64,000 bases of DNA, taken from Hyphococcus lacteus (GTDB lineage Bacteria > Pseudomonadota > Alphaproteobacteria > Caulobacterales > Parvularculaceae). Where the stretch lies: the NCBI RefSeq assembly GCF_041058985.1, contig NZ_JBEHZE010000001.1:2775827-2839826 (forward strand). The letters run 5' to 3'. Shown in pieces: positions 18,119-28,040 of this stretch (positions are counted from its first letter, which is position 1; each line of letters opens with the position of its first letter). A model generated the notes under the pieces. That model did not search any database. It had not been told where the DNA came from and saw nothing but the letters and a program-made list of their open reading frames with translations. Position numbers and translations under genes: made by a program.

Positions 18119-21100
18119 CTAGAATTTTACAGTCGCACCCGCGAATACATAACGCCCTTGGGCATCATAAATTTGTGGGTATGTATTACCGCGACCGGCA
18201 TCTTCGCCACCGCCAAAACCAGCGAGCGATGTAAGAGGTGGATCACGATCCAGAATGTTATTCACCCCAGCGCGAAGTTCTACGCCGTTCGAAAGTTCAT
18301 ACTGTGCTGAAAGATCGAAATAGGATGTTGCTCCGAGGAAGTTCACATCGGTTGGTGATGTTGAATATTCCTCAACGCTTGAGAGGTAGCGCCAGCTAAG
18401 CGTGGTGCTTAAGCTGCCAATGCCCCACCCCACATTCACACGGTGACGATATTCTGGTGACGGGTTATCACAAGCGCCGCCGTGGAAACCGGCACAATCA
18501 ATCGCTGGGTTACCAGGAAGTGACTGTTCGCTCAGTTCGCTAAGGAAGGTTGCAATATATCCCAGACGTACATCGCCTACGTTGCCCAAACCAAGATCAG
18601 CTAGATCAAACGTGTACGACGCATTCACGTCAAATCCGCTGGTCGTTAGGTTACCAGTATTGATGTTTGTACCCTGAATAAAGGCTTCACCCGGAATAAG
18701 GAACAACGTTCCGGCTGAGTCGCGGTTGATCAAGCTACAGTAACTTGGATCAGCTGTATCAAGGCACTGACCAAGCGCATCATTAGCATTCACAGTACCA
18801 ATAAAGCCCTCAACGTCGATTGAGAAGTAATCGACACTAACAACAAGGCCCGGCACTGCGTTCGGTGAAAGAACCACACCAGCAGTCCATGTGTTTGATG
18901 TTTCTGGCTCTAGGTTCTCATTACCGCCGATCAAGGTTGCGATGTTACCCGCACTATCCAAAATCGTTCCGTACTGAGCAGCCGTCACACCTGTACGAGC
19001 ACATTCTTCAAAGCTTCGTCCAGGTTCAGGAACAGAAGTACCCGCATCAAAATCACCCGCGCACGGGTCTTTTAGACCGTTCGCCCCGCCCGAAAGCGTT
19101 TCAAGACCAAATTCTTGCGGGTTGAAAAGCTCAATCGGGTTTGGAGATCGTGTTGCCCGCTGATATTGCGCCCGCAATCTGATGTCTGGTACCGGTTGCC
19201 ACGCAACACCCATTGAATAGGTGTGCTGAGAACCCGTTGTTTGATAGTAATCAGAGAAACGATATGCGCCAGAAAGTGTAAACTCTTCTGCAAATGGTAG
19301 GTCTTGCAGAACAGGAACCTGCATCTCGCCGAAGAATTCATAAACACTAACAGTGCCATCTACGGGCACGCGAGTGTTCGTTGTTGTATCACTATCGTCG
19401 GGTGTCAAAGAAAGTGAGTCTTGACGATATTCAAAACCAGCCGCCATTTGAACGCCCTCTGTCGCGAAGGGGCTAACAATTCCCCACCGATCAAGACCGC
19501 CCGACAAGCTGCCGCCAAAAACAAGCTGGCTTGTGTCGCCAATACGAAGACTTGGCGTAGAAATATAACGACCCGCCGCATCGGTAATCGGAGCACCAGT
19601 GAAAATGTCAAATGGTGCACAGTCTGGATCTTCGCCAGAAAGCACCGAACGACAAATTGGGTCACCGGAAAGTGGGTCAGACACAATATCGAGTGCACGC
19701 GCTACTTTTGACAATGAAACATCGTTCAAAAATAACTCGGTATAATCGACTTTTGAAAATTGTCCGAATACTTCGTAATTGATGCCTTCCATCACTTCGC
19801 CGCGGAAACCGCCGACAAAGCGTTGTGTTTTTAGGCTATACTCAACATTCCGAGGAAATTCTACGTTCCGGCGACCCACATTCAATGGCGCGCGTTCGAC
19901 ACCATCAGAGTCTGTGAATACAACTGAAGGATCACAGAAAACATTCTGCATATCGGCGGTCAAAAGCGGATTGTCGCAATTAATTGAGCTGGTTTGGCCG
20001 AGTGAAACACCACCACCTGCGATTTGTGCAGTGGTCGTATTATCCGCACCGGAGAAATCAAAGAAAAACTCGACATTGTCTTTGATGTCATACCGAGCAA
20101 ACGCGCCATAGGTGAAACGTTCACGCGGGCGCTGAAGATAATTGCCTAGCGCAAAGTTGAACGCATCTGTTCCGCTATCATAGTTGCGAAGAAGGCCGGT
20201 GTCTTGATCAACAGCTAAATTGAAACCGCCCACACCTGTCCGGCTATAGCGTGTGTTTGCTGGCTGGGCATTTGAACCACTACAGGAAAATTCAGTTCCG
20301 CCATTACGTGTACCGAATGGGCACGCCGTAATATCGCGGTCTTCCCAGCGGATTGCGTTGTCTTTTGAATAGCCGAAATACGCAGTGATATTGCCACGAC
20401 CATCATCAACATTGCTACCCGCGACCATATTAAAGTCGAGTGTACGGCCATCTATGATGCTACCGGGATCAGCCTGATCGAAATCCGCAAGAACAGATTC
20501 AACGGCTGAGTTATTGTTGTCAGCTTGGAAAAAGCTGCCTTGGAAACTTGCTTCCAGACCTTCAAAATCACGTTTCATGATGAAGTTAACAACACCAGAA
20601 ACCGCATCCGAACCGTAAACCGCAGTCGCACCACCGGTCAGAACATCAACGCGTTCGATCAACTGCGATGGAATTTGATTGAGATCAACAGCCGCGTTGA
20701 TGGGCGAGCCGTAAGGTAGCCTCTTGCCATCCACAAGAACCAATGTACGGACAGCACCAAGACCACGAAGATTGACCGTTGCTTGCGCGCCATTAACCCC
20801 GGTTGTTGATGATTGACCTGACATTGCTTGTGGCAATGTGTTGATTAAGTCTTCAACCCGCAGAATACCGCGCGCATTGACTTCTTCAGCACCAAGCACC
20901 GTAACCGAGCTGCTTGATGTGAGGTTTGAATTTGTAATACGCGAACCGGTAACAACAATAGTGTCGCCGCTTGCGTTTGCTTGATCGGATTGCGCAACCG
21001 CACTACCCGCACCGGTAAAACCGATAACAACCGAAGATACACCTCCGGCTAGTTTTGTTAGTAATGACTTCTTGTTCAACTGCCCCTCCTGGCTTGCCAA

Positions 21101-21460
21101 CTTGTCAGGCGTACGTGAAATTGTAATCACGCCGCTCTTTGTAAGGCCGCCAGAAAATCCGATGTCGCGAAGCAGAATTTGCAACGCATCTTCGACAGTA
21201 TACTCACCAATTACAGGGTTAGCCCCAGTAACACCCGCAAATTCAAAGGGATAAAGCGCCAAGAAACCCGACTGATCCGCGAATTCCTTTAACGCGGGGC
21301 CTAGCTGATCCTCGTCAATATCAAAGTCATATTGAAGAGAAGCATCTTGTGCGTTCGCACTATTCACATAAATCGCTGGTGCTGTAAGCGAGCAAGGAAC
21401 AGCAATAAATCTAAGTGCGAGCGCAGCCCATCCATTCTTATTTGCGACCGTGGTTAGCAT
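18119..21460 (-). CDS. TonB-dependent transducer receptor with N-terminal STN domain
   Basis: 1113 residues. After the signal sequence an STN domain occupies about residues 43-112 (FDIDEDQLGPALKEFADQSG, ending in GVITIS). A second hydrophobic stretch precedes the TonB box (DTIVVTG), then the plug, with VDVLTGGATAVYGSDAVSGVVNF, and the barrel, ending FAGATVKF. The STN domain is the periplasmic signalling module that contacts a FecR-type anti-sigma factor, and fecR and fecI lie immediately upstream on the same strand. The receptor therefore probably both imports a ligand and induces its own expression. The ATG at 21460 has AAAGG almost touching it, an unusually short spacing, but no better start keeps the leader peptide. 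Confidence 0.92.
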   Translation of the reverse strand: MLTTVANKNGWAALALRFIAVPCSLTAPAIYVNSANAQDASLQYDFDIDEDQLGPALKEFADQSGFLALYPFEFAGVTGANPVIGEYTVEDALQILLRDIGFSGGLTKSGVITISRTPDKLASQEGQLNKKSLLTKLAGGVSSVVIGFTGAGSAVAQSDQANASGDTIVVTGSRITNSNLTSSSSVTVLGAEEVNARGILRVEDLINTLPQAMSGQSSTTGVNGAQATVNLRGLGAVRTLVLVDGKRLPYGSPINAAVDLNQIPSQLIERVDVLTGGATAVYGSDAVSGVVNFIMKRDFEGLEASFQGSFFQADNNNSAVESVLADFDQADPGSIIDGRTLDFNMVAGSNVDDGRGNITAYFGYSKDNAIRWEDRDITACPFGTRNGGTEFSCSGSNAQPANTRYSRTGVGGFNLAVDQDTGLLRNYDSGTDAFNFALGNYLQRPRERFTYGAFARYDIKDNVEFFFDFSGADNTTTAQIAGGGVSLGQTSSINCDNPLLTADMQNVFCDPSVVFTDSDGVERAPLNVGRRNVEFPRNVEYSLKTQRFVGGFRGEVMEGINYEVFGQFSKVDYTELFLNDVSLSKVARALDIVSDPLSGDPICRSVLSGEDPDCAPFDIFTGAPITDAAGRYISTPSLRIGDTSQLVFGGSLSGGLDRWGIVSPFATEGVQMAAGFEYRQDSLSLTPDDSDTTTNTRVPVDGTVSVYEFFGEMQVPVLQDLPFAEEFTLSGAYRFSDYYQTTGSQHTYSMGVAWQPVPDIRLRAQYQRATRSPNPIELFNPQEFGLETLSGGANGLKDPCAGDFDAGTSVPEPGRSFEECARTGVTAAQYGTILDSAGNIATLIGGNENLEPETSNTWTAGVVLSPNAVPGLVVSVDYFSIDVEGFIGTVNANDALGQCLDTADPSYCSLINRDSAGTLFLIPGEAFIQGTNINTGNLTTSGFDVNASYTFDLADLGLGNVGDVRLGYIATFLSELSEQSLPGNPAIDCAGFHGGACDNPSPEYRHRVNVGWGIGSLSTTLSWRYLSSVEEYSTSPTDVNFLGATSYFDLSAQYELSNGVELRAGVNNILDRDPPLTSLAGFGGGEDAGRGNTYPQIYDAQGRYVFAGATVKF

Positions 21461-21604
21461 CCTTTGCGCATATTCACGCCGGCCTCACATGCTATGATGC
21501 CGGTAGTCACAAAACCCCCAGTTCGAATTTGCATTTTTTGCCCTCTACGTCATTTTATTTATAGCGCGGCATTATTCCCCCCAATCGACACCGCAAATAT
21601 TGCC

Positions 21605-22639
21605 TTAAGAAGCGCGGGAAATTTTTATACTTTTTCCGCCCACATATTCCACATCAAGCCCGAAAGTGACCTCCAACGCATCGAATAACGCGTCGATCTC
21701 CCCAACACGGAAGGTGCCACCCACCGGAAGTGACTGTAAATCCGCATCAGATATTTCAATATTTAGCTCTGTATAGCGACTAATGTCTTTAATCACCTCA
21801 GATAGCGGCTCGCCTTCATAGGCAAGCAGCCCAAGCCGCCACGATGCCTTTCGCGTCAATACATTTGGTTCTATCGCGATAATTGACTCGACCTTGTCGG
21901 TGAACACTGCATTTTGACCCGCGTCCAACGCCGTGCCTTGTAGCATCTGGTCTTTGACAATGGTCGTTCCCACCGGTGTTTTATCGACCACCTCTGGGGC
22001 CATCGCGATACGTCCCTCTGCTACGGTAACCTCAACCTCCGCAGTCGGCCGCAAACGCACAGTGTATGCTGTCCCCACTGCAGTGAAGACACCTTGCCCG
22101 GCGTGAACGGAGAACGGGCGCTTCGGATCTGTTGCAACAACAAAATGCGCCTCACCACGCTTCAACAATATTTGCCGGGACGTCTTGTCGATATTCACTA
22201 CGATCTGAGTATCGGTATTTAGCTGAACTTCTGAACCGTCGACGAGACGAATTGTTCGCTGCTCCCCGATGGCCGTGACATATTGATCGGGCATAGAAGA
22301 ATAGAGCTGCACAACGCCGCCGACGCCAACGACCATTGCGACCGAAGCCGCCATCGCAAATGCCGCGCGGCGGTTAATCAACGGCCCCTTAGATGGCTGG
22401 CTATCCGCCGCCGAGAGCGCAATATCTTCCAATTCCTTGAGTGCGCCTAAACCGTCCCAAAACTTGGCGATGCGGTCAAAAGCCGCTTTATGGTGTTCGC
22501 TTTCGGCCATCCATGAACGAAATGCTAGCTGATCTTCGGATGAGACTTCGTCACGATCCAAACGCGTCAGCCAAGCCGCAGCTGCGGCATCAAGCTCGGC
22601 CCGATTTGGGAAGGCTACAATTTTGTTGCTTTCACTCAT
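21605..22639 (-). CDS. FecR-family anti-sigma regulator
   Basis: 344 residues. The cytoplasmic N terminus (about 1-75) has the typical W-x-x-R-L-x-R-D-E...F-R-x-W pattern that binds the sigma factor. A single membrane segment lies near residues 92-112 (AAFAMAASVAMVVGVGGVVQL). The periplasmic FecR domain follows, with GEQRTIRLVDGSEVQLNTDT and VGTAYTVR, and a C-terminal STN-like domain near 265-340. Its start overlaps the fecI stop by 4 bases, so translation is coupled. It should hold FecI inactive until the STN receptor signals, the established logic of cell-surface signalling. Confidence 0.92.
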   Translation of the reverse strand: MSESNKIVAFPNRAELDAAAAAWLTRLDRDEVSSEDQLAFRSWMAESEHHKAAFDRIAKFWDGLGALKELEDIALSAADSQPSKGPLINRRAAFAMAASVAMVVGVGGVVQLYSSMPDQYVTAIGEQRTIRLVDGSEVQLNTDTQIVVNIDKTSRQILLKRGEAHFVVATDPKRPFSVHAGQGVFTAVGTAYTVRLRPTAEVEVTVAEGRIAMAPEVVDKTPVGTTIVKDQMLQGTALDAGQNAVFTDKVESIIAIEPNVLTRKASWRLGLLAYEGEPLSEVIKDISRYTELNIEISDADLQSLPVGGTFRVGEIDALFDALEVTFGLDVEYVGGKSIKISRAS

Positions 22640-23250
22640 CGTTCATTCGCCACTGTTTTACGCTTATGAACAGCGGCCGCCAATGCAGTTTTATCCGCTG
22701 ACGAAAACTCCGAGGGCTCCAATCCTTGTTGAAGCAAATAATCGTTACACTTTATCACGGCGTTAGTTACATGCTTCTCTACGGCGCTAACACTGATGTT
22801 CATACGGTTGGCAATTTGCTTGTACCGCAGACCTTCGACGCGCCTCATTAAAAATGCCCGCCGACACTGCGGCGGTAGGGTCGCAACAGCCTTTGCGAGG
22901 ATGACGAGCTTGCGCCGTCCGTCAATCTGCTCCCCCGCACCGGGTTGTTCCGTATCTTCTAAGAGTTCCATGCCGCCGGAATCCTCAAGGTATCCCACAT
23001 GATTTTTTCGTTTTTTTCGCATTTCATAAAGCGCAACATTCTTGGCGATCCGGTACAAAAACGCCTTGGGCTCAAGAATATCCGTTTTGGTTTCGGCGGC
23101 GAAACCCTTTAAAAACGTTTCCTGTAGGGAATCATCGACGTCTTGCGCATTCCGCAAGAAACGCGAAAGGTAGCGCCGGATACCTGCCTCGTTCTCTTGA
23201 AAGGATTGCAATATTTTCGACACGAGCGACTGACCTTTTCGGATTCCCAT
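22636..23250 (-). CDS. FecI-type ECF sigma factor
   Basis: 204 residues. Region 2 spans about residues 12-85, with DVDDSLQETFLKGF and AFLYRIAKNVALYEMRKK. Region 4 spans about 115-175, with LPPQCRRAFLMRRVEGLRYKQIANRM and SVSAVEKHV. It directs RNA polymerase to the receptor operon once released by FecR. It is about 30 residues longer at the C terminus than a minimal FecI. The 260-base gap upstream should hold its own promoter; no Fur box was recognised there. The order fecI-fecR-receptor on one strand is the classical arrangement. Confidence 0.92.
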   Translation of the reverse strand: MGIRKGQSLVSKILQSFQENEAGIRRYLSRFLRNAQDVDDSLQETFLKGFAAETKTDILEPKAFLYRIAKNVALYEMRKKRKNHVGYLEDSGGMELLEDTEQPGAGEQIDGRRKLVILAKAVATLPPQCRRAFLMRRVEGLRYKQIANRMNISVSAVEKHVTNAVIKCNDYLLQQGLEPSEFSSADKTALAAAVHKRKTVANER

Positions 23251-23430
23251 TTTCTCAGGTACAACAATAGATTATGCCCGCCCCCACAACTTTATCAAAG
23301 AAAATTACCGGATCGGGGTGGGGATTTATGGCTAATTTGAATCCCACCTACTGAGGGTAATATATTCGCCACACCTTATTTCGATTTTTTGACCCAACTA
23401 TACTTTGTCAAAACGTCGACAGAATAAGTA

Positions 23431-23479
23431 ACCTTTAGGTCTTGCACTGATGACCCTCAGGTCAGTCCAACTTAAAGGT
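23431..23479. other. Nested inverted repeats between the amidohydrolase operon and fecI
   Basis: An inner hairpin, TGACC-CTCA-GGTCA (23451-23464), sits inside outer arms ACCTTTA and TAAAGGT. It lies 32 bases beyond the stop of the amidohydrolase gene at 23511 and about 180 bases upstream of fecI. It may be a terminator for the amidohydrolase transcript or an operator in front of fecI; there is no clean T tract to decide. Confidence 0.35.
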
Positions 23480-23510
23480 CAATGTCGATGAAATGTGGCT
23501 TTTCTACTAT

Positions 23511-25280
23511 TTAGTAAAATGACACATTATCGATTTCGACCCACAATTCCTCTCCGGGTTCGCGGTAACCACCGATCGCAACAGCCAGAAGTGAATCAAT
23601 TTTGGGCGCGCCGTCTGCCTTCATATCGCTAAACGGGACTTTCACAGATCTCCATTTTGTTCCCCCCTCGACCATTGCGCTTAATCGGCCCTCGACAGCA
23701 TCCAACCGGACCTGATATTCGCCGTCGCCCCGAATTTCGAACGCCACGCCTTTAAATTCAGACGCATCTTTTGGTGTAAAACTACCGAGCGACAAAGGGA
23801 AAGCAGCGAAGGCCCGAGCGTTATTTTTCTCCGCCATATCAGCGGAAAGGTGTAATGCATGTCCGCCCTTCTCTCGCGCTTCCGTCTGTACAACAAGATT
23901 TGAACGCGGGTGCCCAGCATCGGCAAGCTCAAGCCGAGATGCACCGGATGCCGTTTTACCATCGGCACTTTCGAAATCATCAATCAGCTTTCCTGCTGGC
24001 ACCGCATCGGGGCGCGCACTACCTTGCTCTGCGGTCAGCGAACCGCCCTTTGCCACGACTTCACCGTCAATGATGACATATTCAAGGTTGCGGAAATCGG
24101 AAATGTTTTTCCACGGTTTGCCTTTAACCAACACAAGATCTGCGCGCTTTCCTGACTCGATTGTTCCGCGATCATCGCTCAACCTAAGTGCCGCCGCGCT
24201 ATTGGCCGTCCCCGCCATAAGGGCCTCTTTGGGTGACAACCCAAAATCAACAAGCAATTCAAGCTCCCGCAGTGTAGACTCGCCCAATGGGGTTGATGCA
24301 ATTCCGGAATCTGTACCGAGAGCAATTTTCACGCCATTTTTTGCGAGGGTTTTTAGATTGTGTTTGGAATGTTTTTGACGCTTCCAAATACGATCCAATA
24401 CCTCTTGGTCATCCTGACCTTCGAGTTTATCATCACGTGGTTCGTATACGGCCAATGTTGGCGCATAAATTGTATTATGCTTTGTTAGCAACTCCACCAA
24501 CTCTTTGTCGGAATCCCGATCTTGAATCGCATGAACAATCGCCGAGACATTTGCTTTGGCTGCGCGTTTACCCAAATCTACTGAAACCACATGAGTTAGC
24601 ACCGGAATATCGAGTACGTTTGCCTCCTCAACGATCGCCGAAAATGCATCGATATTGATGCTTGTATCATCAACGCCCGTGCCATACCGCCATCCATCAG
24701 CAAAAACCTTGATCACATCTGGCTCAAATTGGCTCAGCGATTTGACCGCTGCCCTTGCCTGACGCTCCGACCAGATGGCGCGGGTCATGTTTTCATCACC
24801 CCAGTCCGCCCCGTGACCGCCGGGGGTACCTACACGCGACGTATAAAGCACATGAGGAGAAATGAGTGTTTCATGATGTGCACGCTTAGGTCCGTAAGAT
24901 TCTGGTGCCGAATGAAAATCGGTCACCGTGGTGACGCCACTAAGAACTAAGGCCGTTGCGGTTGTCGCACGATCCATATTGTCATTCGACGTCCAATGTA
25001 CATGAATGTCGATTAGACCCGGAAGCAAACTCAAGCCGCTACCGTCGATAATTTCAAAATCAGACGACGGTTGGTCAATATCTTGTCCAACCGCAGAAAT
25101 GCGCCCATCAACCACCAAAACATCTGCGGCGTATGGTTTGTCACGAACAGAATCGAAAACCGTTGCGCTCTTGATCAATAACGAACCACCCTCAGCATAT
25201 GCGGCTGTCGTAACGCTTAGCGCACTCGACAACGCCAATGCCATTAGGTGAATTCCGCTTTTAGATCTTTTCGCTGTCAT
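23511..25280 (-). CDS. Exported amidohydrolase with C-terminal CIA30-like domain
   Basis: 589 residues with a signal peptide ending near AYA. The amidohydrolase core (about residues 30-425) has full metal ligands: HVH in PGLIDIHVHW near residue 93, Lys in DVIKVFADG, His in LTHVVS, His in IVHAIQD and Asp in GTDSG. The C-terminal ~155 residues (KLIDDFESADG to WVEIDNVSFY) form a beta-sandwich resembling the CIA30/galactose-binding-like fold. Members of this imidazolonepropionase-like group include Xaa-Pro and other dipeptidases, so cleavage of an amide or peptide bond in the periplasm is likely. It is the third amidohydrolase behind the TonB receptor at 28041, 44 bases after its neighbour. CGGAG lies upstream of the ATG. 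Confidence 0.88.
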   Translation of the reverse strand: MTAKRSKSGIHLMALALSSALSVTTAAYAEGGSLLIKSATVFDSVRDKPYAADVLVVDGRISAVGQDIDQPSSDFEIIDGSGLSLLPGLIDIHVHWTSNDNMDRATTATALVLSGVTTVTDFHSAPESYGPKRAHHETLISPHVLYTSRVGTPGGHGADWGDENMTRAIWSERQARAAVKSLSQFEPDVIKVFADGWRYGTGVDDTSINIDAFSAIVEEANVLDIPVLTHVVSVDLGKRAAKANVSAIVHAIQDRDSDKELVELLTKHNTIYAPTLAVYEPRDDKLEGQDDQEVLDRIWKRQKHSKHNLKTLAKNGVKIALGTDSGIASTPLGESTLRELELLVDFGLSPKEALMAGTANSAAALRLSDDRGTIESGKRADLVLVKGKPWKNISDFRNLEYVIIDGEVVAKGGSLTAEQGSARPDAVPAGKLIDDFESADGKTASGASRLELADAGHPRSNLVVQTEAREKGGHALHLSADMAEKNNARAFAAFPLSLGSFTPKDASEFKGVAFEIRGDGEYQVRLDAVEGRLSAMVEGGTKWRSVKVPFSDMKADGAPKIDSLLAVAIGGYREPGEELWVEIDNVSFY

Positions 25281-25324
25281 TCCGTCACTCCGATTTTCGT
25301 TTCTGTCCGCTTTAACTCAAAAGC

Positions 25325-26569
25325 TTAGTCGGCGCTCAAATATTTGTCGCGCAATATACTTTGTCGGTTCTCAAGGCTTTGCTCTTCTCCGTTAACATAG
25401 AGCGCCACAAGGTCAGTCAGCGGTTCAAATGGATCGCCAGACCAGATCGCAATATCTGCTTTTTGGCCAACAGCGATTGCGCCATAATTTTCCTGGCCCC
25501 AAATCCGGGCCGGGTTGATTGTTATTGCCTCCAACGCCGCCTGGCGCGAAAGACCATGCGAAACCGCAATACCCGCGTGATACCGCAGTAACCGAGCGTC
25601 ATGACCCGCACGCGGGCCGATAATCGCGATTTTCACGCCCGCATCAACTAACCGCACTGCATTTTTGAACGATGAAGCGAGACGGTCAAAGGATTGCGGC
25701 AAGTTATCCGTTGGATCAAGAATCACGGGGATGTCTGCCGCCGCGATCTGATCAGCAACCACCCAGCCTTCGTTCGCGCGAGACAAAATAATCTGGATCT
25801 TCTCGTCTTTGCTCAACTGAATAATGTTGAGAATATCCGACGCTCGATCAACCGAAACGATAAGCGGCTTTTCTCCGCGCACTATTGGCACCAACGCATT
25901 TAGATCTGCCTGTGTCCAATCATTGGCATTCAACTCACCATTGTTCAACGCAGACGCCCTTTTCGCGTATAACCGAACATCCGCAAAAGCAGATTTCAGC
26001 TGTACGAACAATGCACCGCGACCAATATTTTTATCACTTAAATTCAACGTGACGCCAAGTTGCGACACATCAATAACCTTTAGACCCCCACCGGTATTAA
26101 TAGACACAGATTGGCCGCCGAATTTTAACCCGCTCGGGTCACGACCAGAGCTTGTCGGCGTAACAAATGCACGCGTAACACCACCACTTCGAGCAACAGG
26201 TAACAGCGAAGATTGTGGATTGATCGCATATTGAAGATCGACCCCAGACGTCAGCGTGCTCTTCGCGCCAGAACCATCATTGGCATTTGCACCCGCATTG
26301 ACCTCAACGGCACCGAGCGTCGTGTTCGCGACCACTAAACCGGGCGTAACTATCGCCCCTTTTAGGTCAACTATTCGCGCGCCATTCGGTACCCGAAGTT
26401 CCGCCCCAACAGCCGTAATCGTTTCGTCTTCAATAACAATAGACCCGGTCTTTAATTCGGCTTCCGGCCCGCCCGTAAATATCGTCGCATTTTGCAATAA
26501 AAGCGGCTGTGCGACAGCAGCGCCAAAGAGGCAGACAGATGAAACGAAAGCACTAAAACAGTAACGCAT
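25325..26569 (-). CDS. Catalytically degenerate amidohydrolase paralogue (pair 1)
   Basis: 414 residues with a signal peptide (MRYCFSAFVSSVCLFGAAVA). The fold-level hallmarks of the amidohydrolase family are present: the N-terminal beta domain, TPGLV, the C-terminal QKADIAIWSGDPFEP and the LYVNGE strand. The metal ligands are gone, however. The HxH position reads VVANTTLG, the usual His before R-x-x-DI reads SVD, and the GTD motif reads IGPRAGHD. The gene starts 3 bases after the stop of the intact amidohydrolase at 26573, so expression must be coupled. GGGAG within the upstream gene provides the ribosome site. A non-catalytic partner subunit is the simplest reading. The protein at 45399 is its paralogue. 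Confidence 0.85.
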   Translation of the reverse strand: MRYCFSAFVSSVCLFGAAVAQPLLLQNATIFTGGPEAELKTGSIVIEDETITAVGAELRVPNGARIVDLKGAIVTPGLVVANTTLGAVEVNAGANANDGSGAKSTLTSGVDLQYAINPQSSLLPVARSGGVTRAFVTPTSSGRDPSGLKFGGQSVSINTGGGLKVIDVSQLGVTLNLSDKNIGRGALFVQLKSAFADVRLYAKRASALNNGELNANDWTQADLNALVPIVRGEKPLIVSVDRASDILNIIQLSKDEKIQIILSRANEGWVVADQIAAADIPVILDPTDNLPQSFDRLASSFKNAVRLVDAGVKIAIIGPRAGHDARLLRYHAGIAVSHGLSRQAALEAITINPARIWGQENYGAIAVGQKADIAIWSGDPFEPLTDLVALYVNGEEQSLENRQSILRDKYLSAD

Positions 26570-26572
26570 TGC

Positions 26573-27940
26573 CTATTCTCCCAAGCCTGGTTGTCCGAGT
26601 TCAAAATCTGAATGGTTTTGATATTCATTGGTTGCACGATCTACCATCAGTACACCATCGATATAGACCTGATCTGCGCGCGCATAGACACTAAATGGAT
26701 CAGCCGACCAAAGAACAACATCAGCCATTTTGCCGACTTCAAGCGTTCCTGTTTCGTCAATAATGTCGAGTAATTTCGCTGGGTTCGCGGTGATCCATTT
26801 TATCGCTGTCTCACGATCAAAATTAAGACCGGACCGGCGCGCAGACGCCATTCCCAAGGCGGCTTCTACGTTAAGCCGCTGTATCAGCTTCGCACTGTCA
26901 GAATGCAAAATGGTGTTGACGCCAGCTTTTTCTAAAATCGCTGCATTTGCGTCGATCGCATCATAGGCTTCGAATTTGAAACCCCAGCGATTCGCCCATG
27001 TGGCAACGCCGATATTTTCTTTCGCAAGCATGTCTGCAATTTTATAGGCTTCAACTGCGTGATGAAACGCGCCGATGTTAAAACCAAACTCTTTTGAGAC
27101 ATCGACCATTTGGGTCATTTCGTCAGCACGGTAACAATGAATGTGTGGAATGATCTTACCGTCAAGAACATCGGCTAACGTCTCTAGCTGAAGATCAACC
27201 GTAAACGCATCGGGCTTAGCTGACCCAGCCCGCACAGCCGTTCGATGCTTTAACCGTTTTTGTTGATACGCCTTCGCTTTTTGCCAATGTTCACGAAAAC
27301 CGGCGATATTTCCCATACGGGTAAAAGGCGTTCTCGCCTTTGAACCATATAAGCGCACTGGATTTTCACCACACGCCATTTTCAATCCCTGTGGCGCATC
27401 CGGAAACTTCATCGCTTGAACAGAAACGGCCGGTACATTTTTCAGTGTAACGCTCCGCCCACCGAATAGGTTTGTCGATCCCGGTAGCACCACCAAAGAC
27501 GTTACCCCACCGTCGCGTGCGGCATCAAACGCAGGGTCCTGTGGCCAAATCGCATGTTCTGCCCACACTTCTGCGGTATTATTCCCCGTTTTCTCATTCC
27601 CGTCACGATTCGATGGAAGTGATGGCGACGGAAAAACACCGAGATGTGAATGCGCATCAATTATGCCGGGCGTAATCCAGCGGCCATTTGCATCAATGAC
27701 ATTCGCATTCTGCGGCACCGAAACATCTTTGCCAATGGCAGTAATTTTACCGCCTGACAGGATGATTGTACCGCCATCAATTCGTGGGCCCGCAGCAGTC
27801 AGAATAGTTGCGTTGATAATTGCCGTGGTCGGCGACTCCTTCGCCACATAAGTAGACGGATACAGCCCATCGCTTTGCGCGAACGCACCACTCAAAGTTG
27901 CCCCAAGGGCCGCGATTATAGAGAAAACAAGTCGGAACAT
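26573..27940 (-). CDS. Exported amidohydrolase with intact metal site (pair 1)
   Basis: 455 residues, signal peptide ending near AFA. The complete ligand set is visible: HSH in DAHSHLG near residue 97, Lys in GLKMACGENP, His in HIHCYRADEM, His in FHHAVEAYK and Asp in LHSDS. Other family hallmarks are LPGSTNLFGGR and GKMADVVLWSADPFS. This points to a binuclear or lysine-bridged metal-dependent hydrolase of the imidazolonepropionase-like superfamily (COG1228 type), in which dipeptidases are known. It lies 100 bases downstream of the TonB receptor gene and is directly followed by its degenerate partner. It probably hydrolyses the ligand imported by the receptor. Confidence 0.9.
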   Translation of the reverse strand: MFRLVFSIIAALGATLSGAFAQSDGLYPSTYVAKESPTTAIINATILTAAGPRIDGGTIILSGGKITAIGKDVSVPQNANVIDANGRWITPGIIDAHSHLGVFPSPSLPSNRDGNEKTGNNTAEVWAEHAIWPQDPAFDAARDGGVTSLVVLPGSTNLFGGRSVTLKNVPAVSVQAMKFPDAPQGLKMACGENPVRLYGSKARTPFTRMGNIAGFREHWQKAKAYQQKRLKHRTAVRAGSAKPDAFTVDLQLETLADVLDGKIIPHIHCYRADEMTQMVDVSKEFGFNIGAFHHAVEAYKIADMLAKENIGVATWANRWGFKFEAYDAIDANAAILEKAGVNTILHSDSAKLIQRLNVEAALGMASARRSGLNFDRETAIKWITANPAKLLDIIDETGTLEVGKMADVVLWSADPFSVYARADQVYIDGVLMVDRATNEYQNHSDFELGQPGLGE

Positions 27941-27978
27941 GTGATCGACCTTTTATAAAAACGACAAAATAGCAAGGT

Positions 27979-28025
27979 CCGCTTCACCGTATTTCGCCAA
28001 GCAAGGCTATAATACGGTGAAGCGG
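27979..28025 (-). terminator. Long inverted repeat between the TonB receptor and amidohydrolase genes
   Basis: Perfect 15-bp arms CCGCTTCACCGTATT and AATACGGTGAAGCGG enclose a 17-base loop, starting 15 bases beyond the receptor stop. On the minus strand the tail ACCTTGCTATTTTG is only moderately T-rich. It could be a terminator that is partly read through, setting receptor and enzyme levels, or an mRNA-stabilising element. Confidence 0.65.
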
Positions 28026-28040
28026 CATCAGTTGAGTTGT

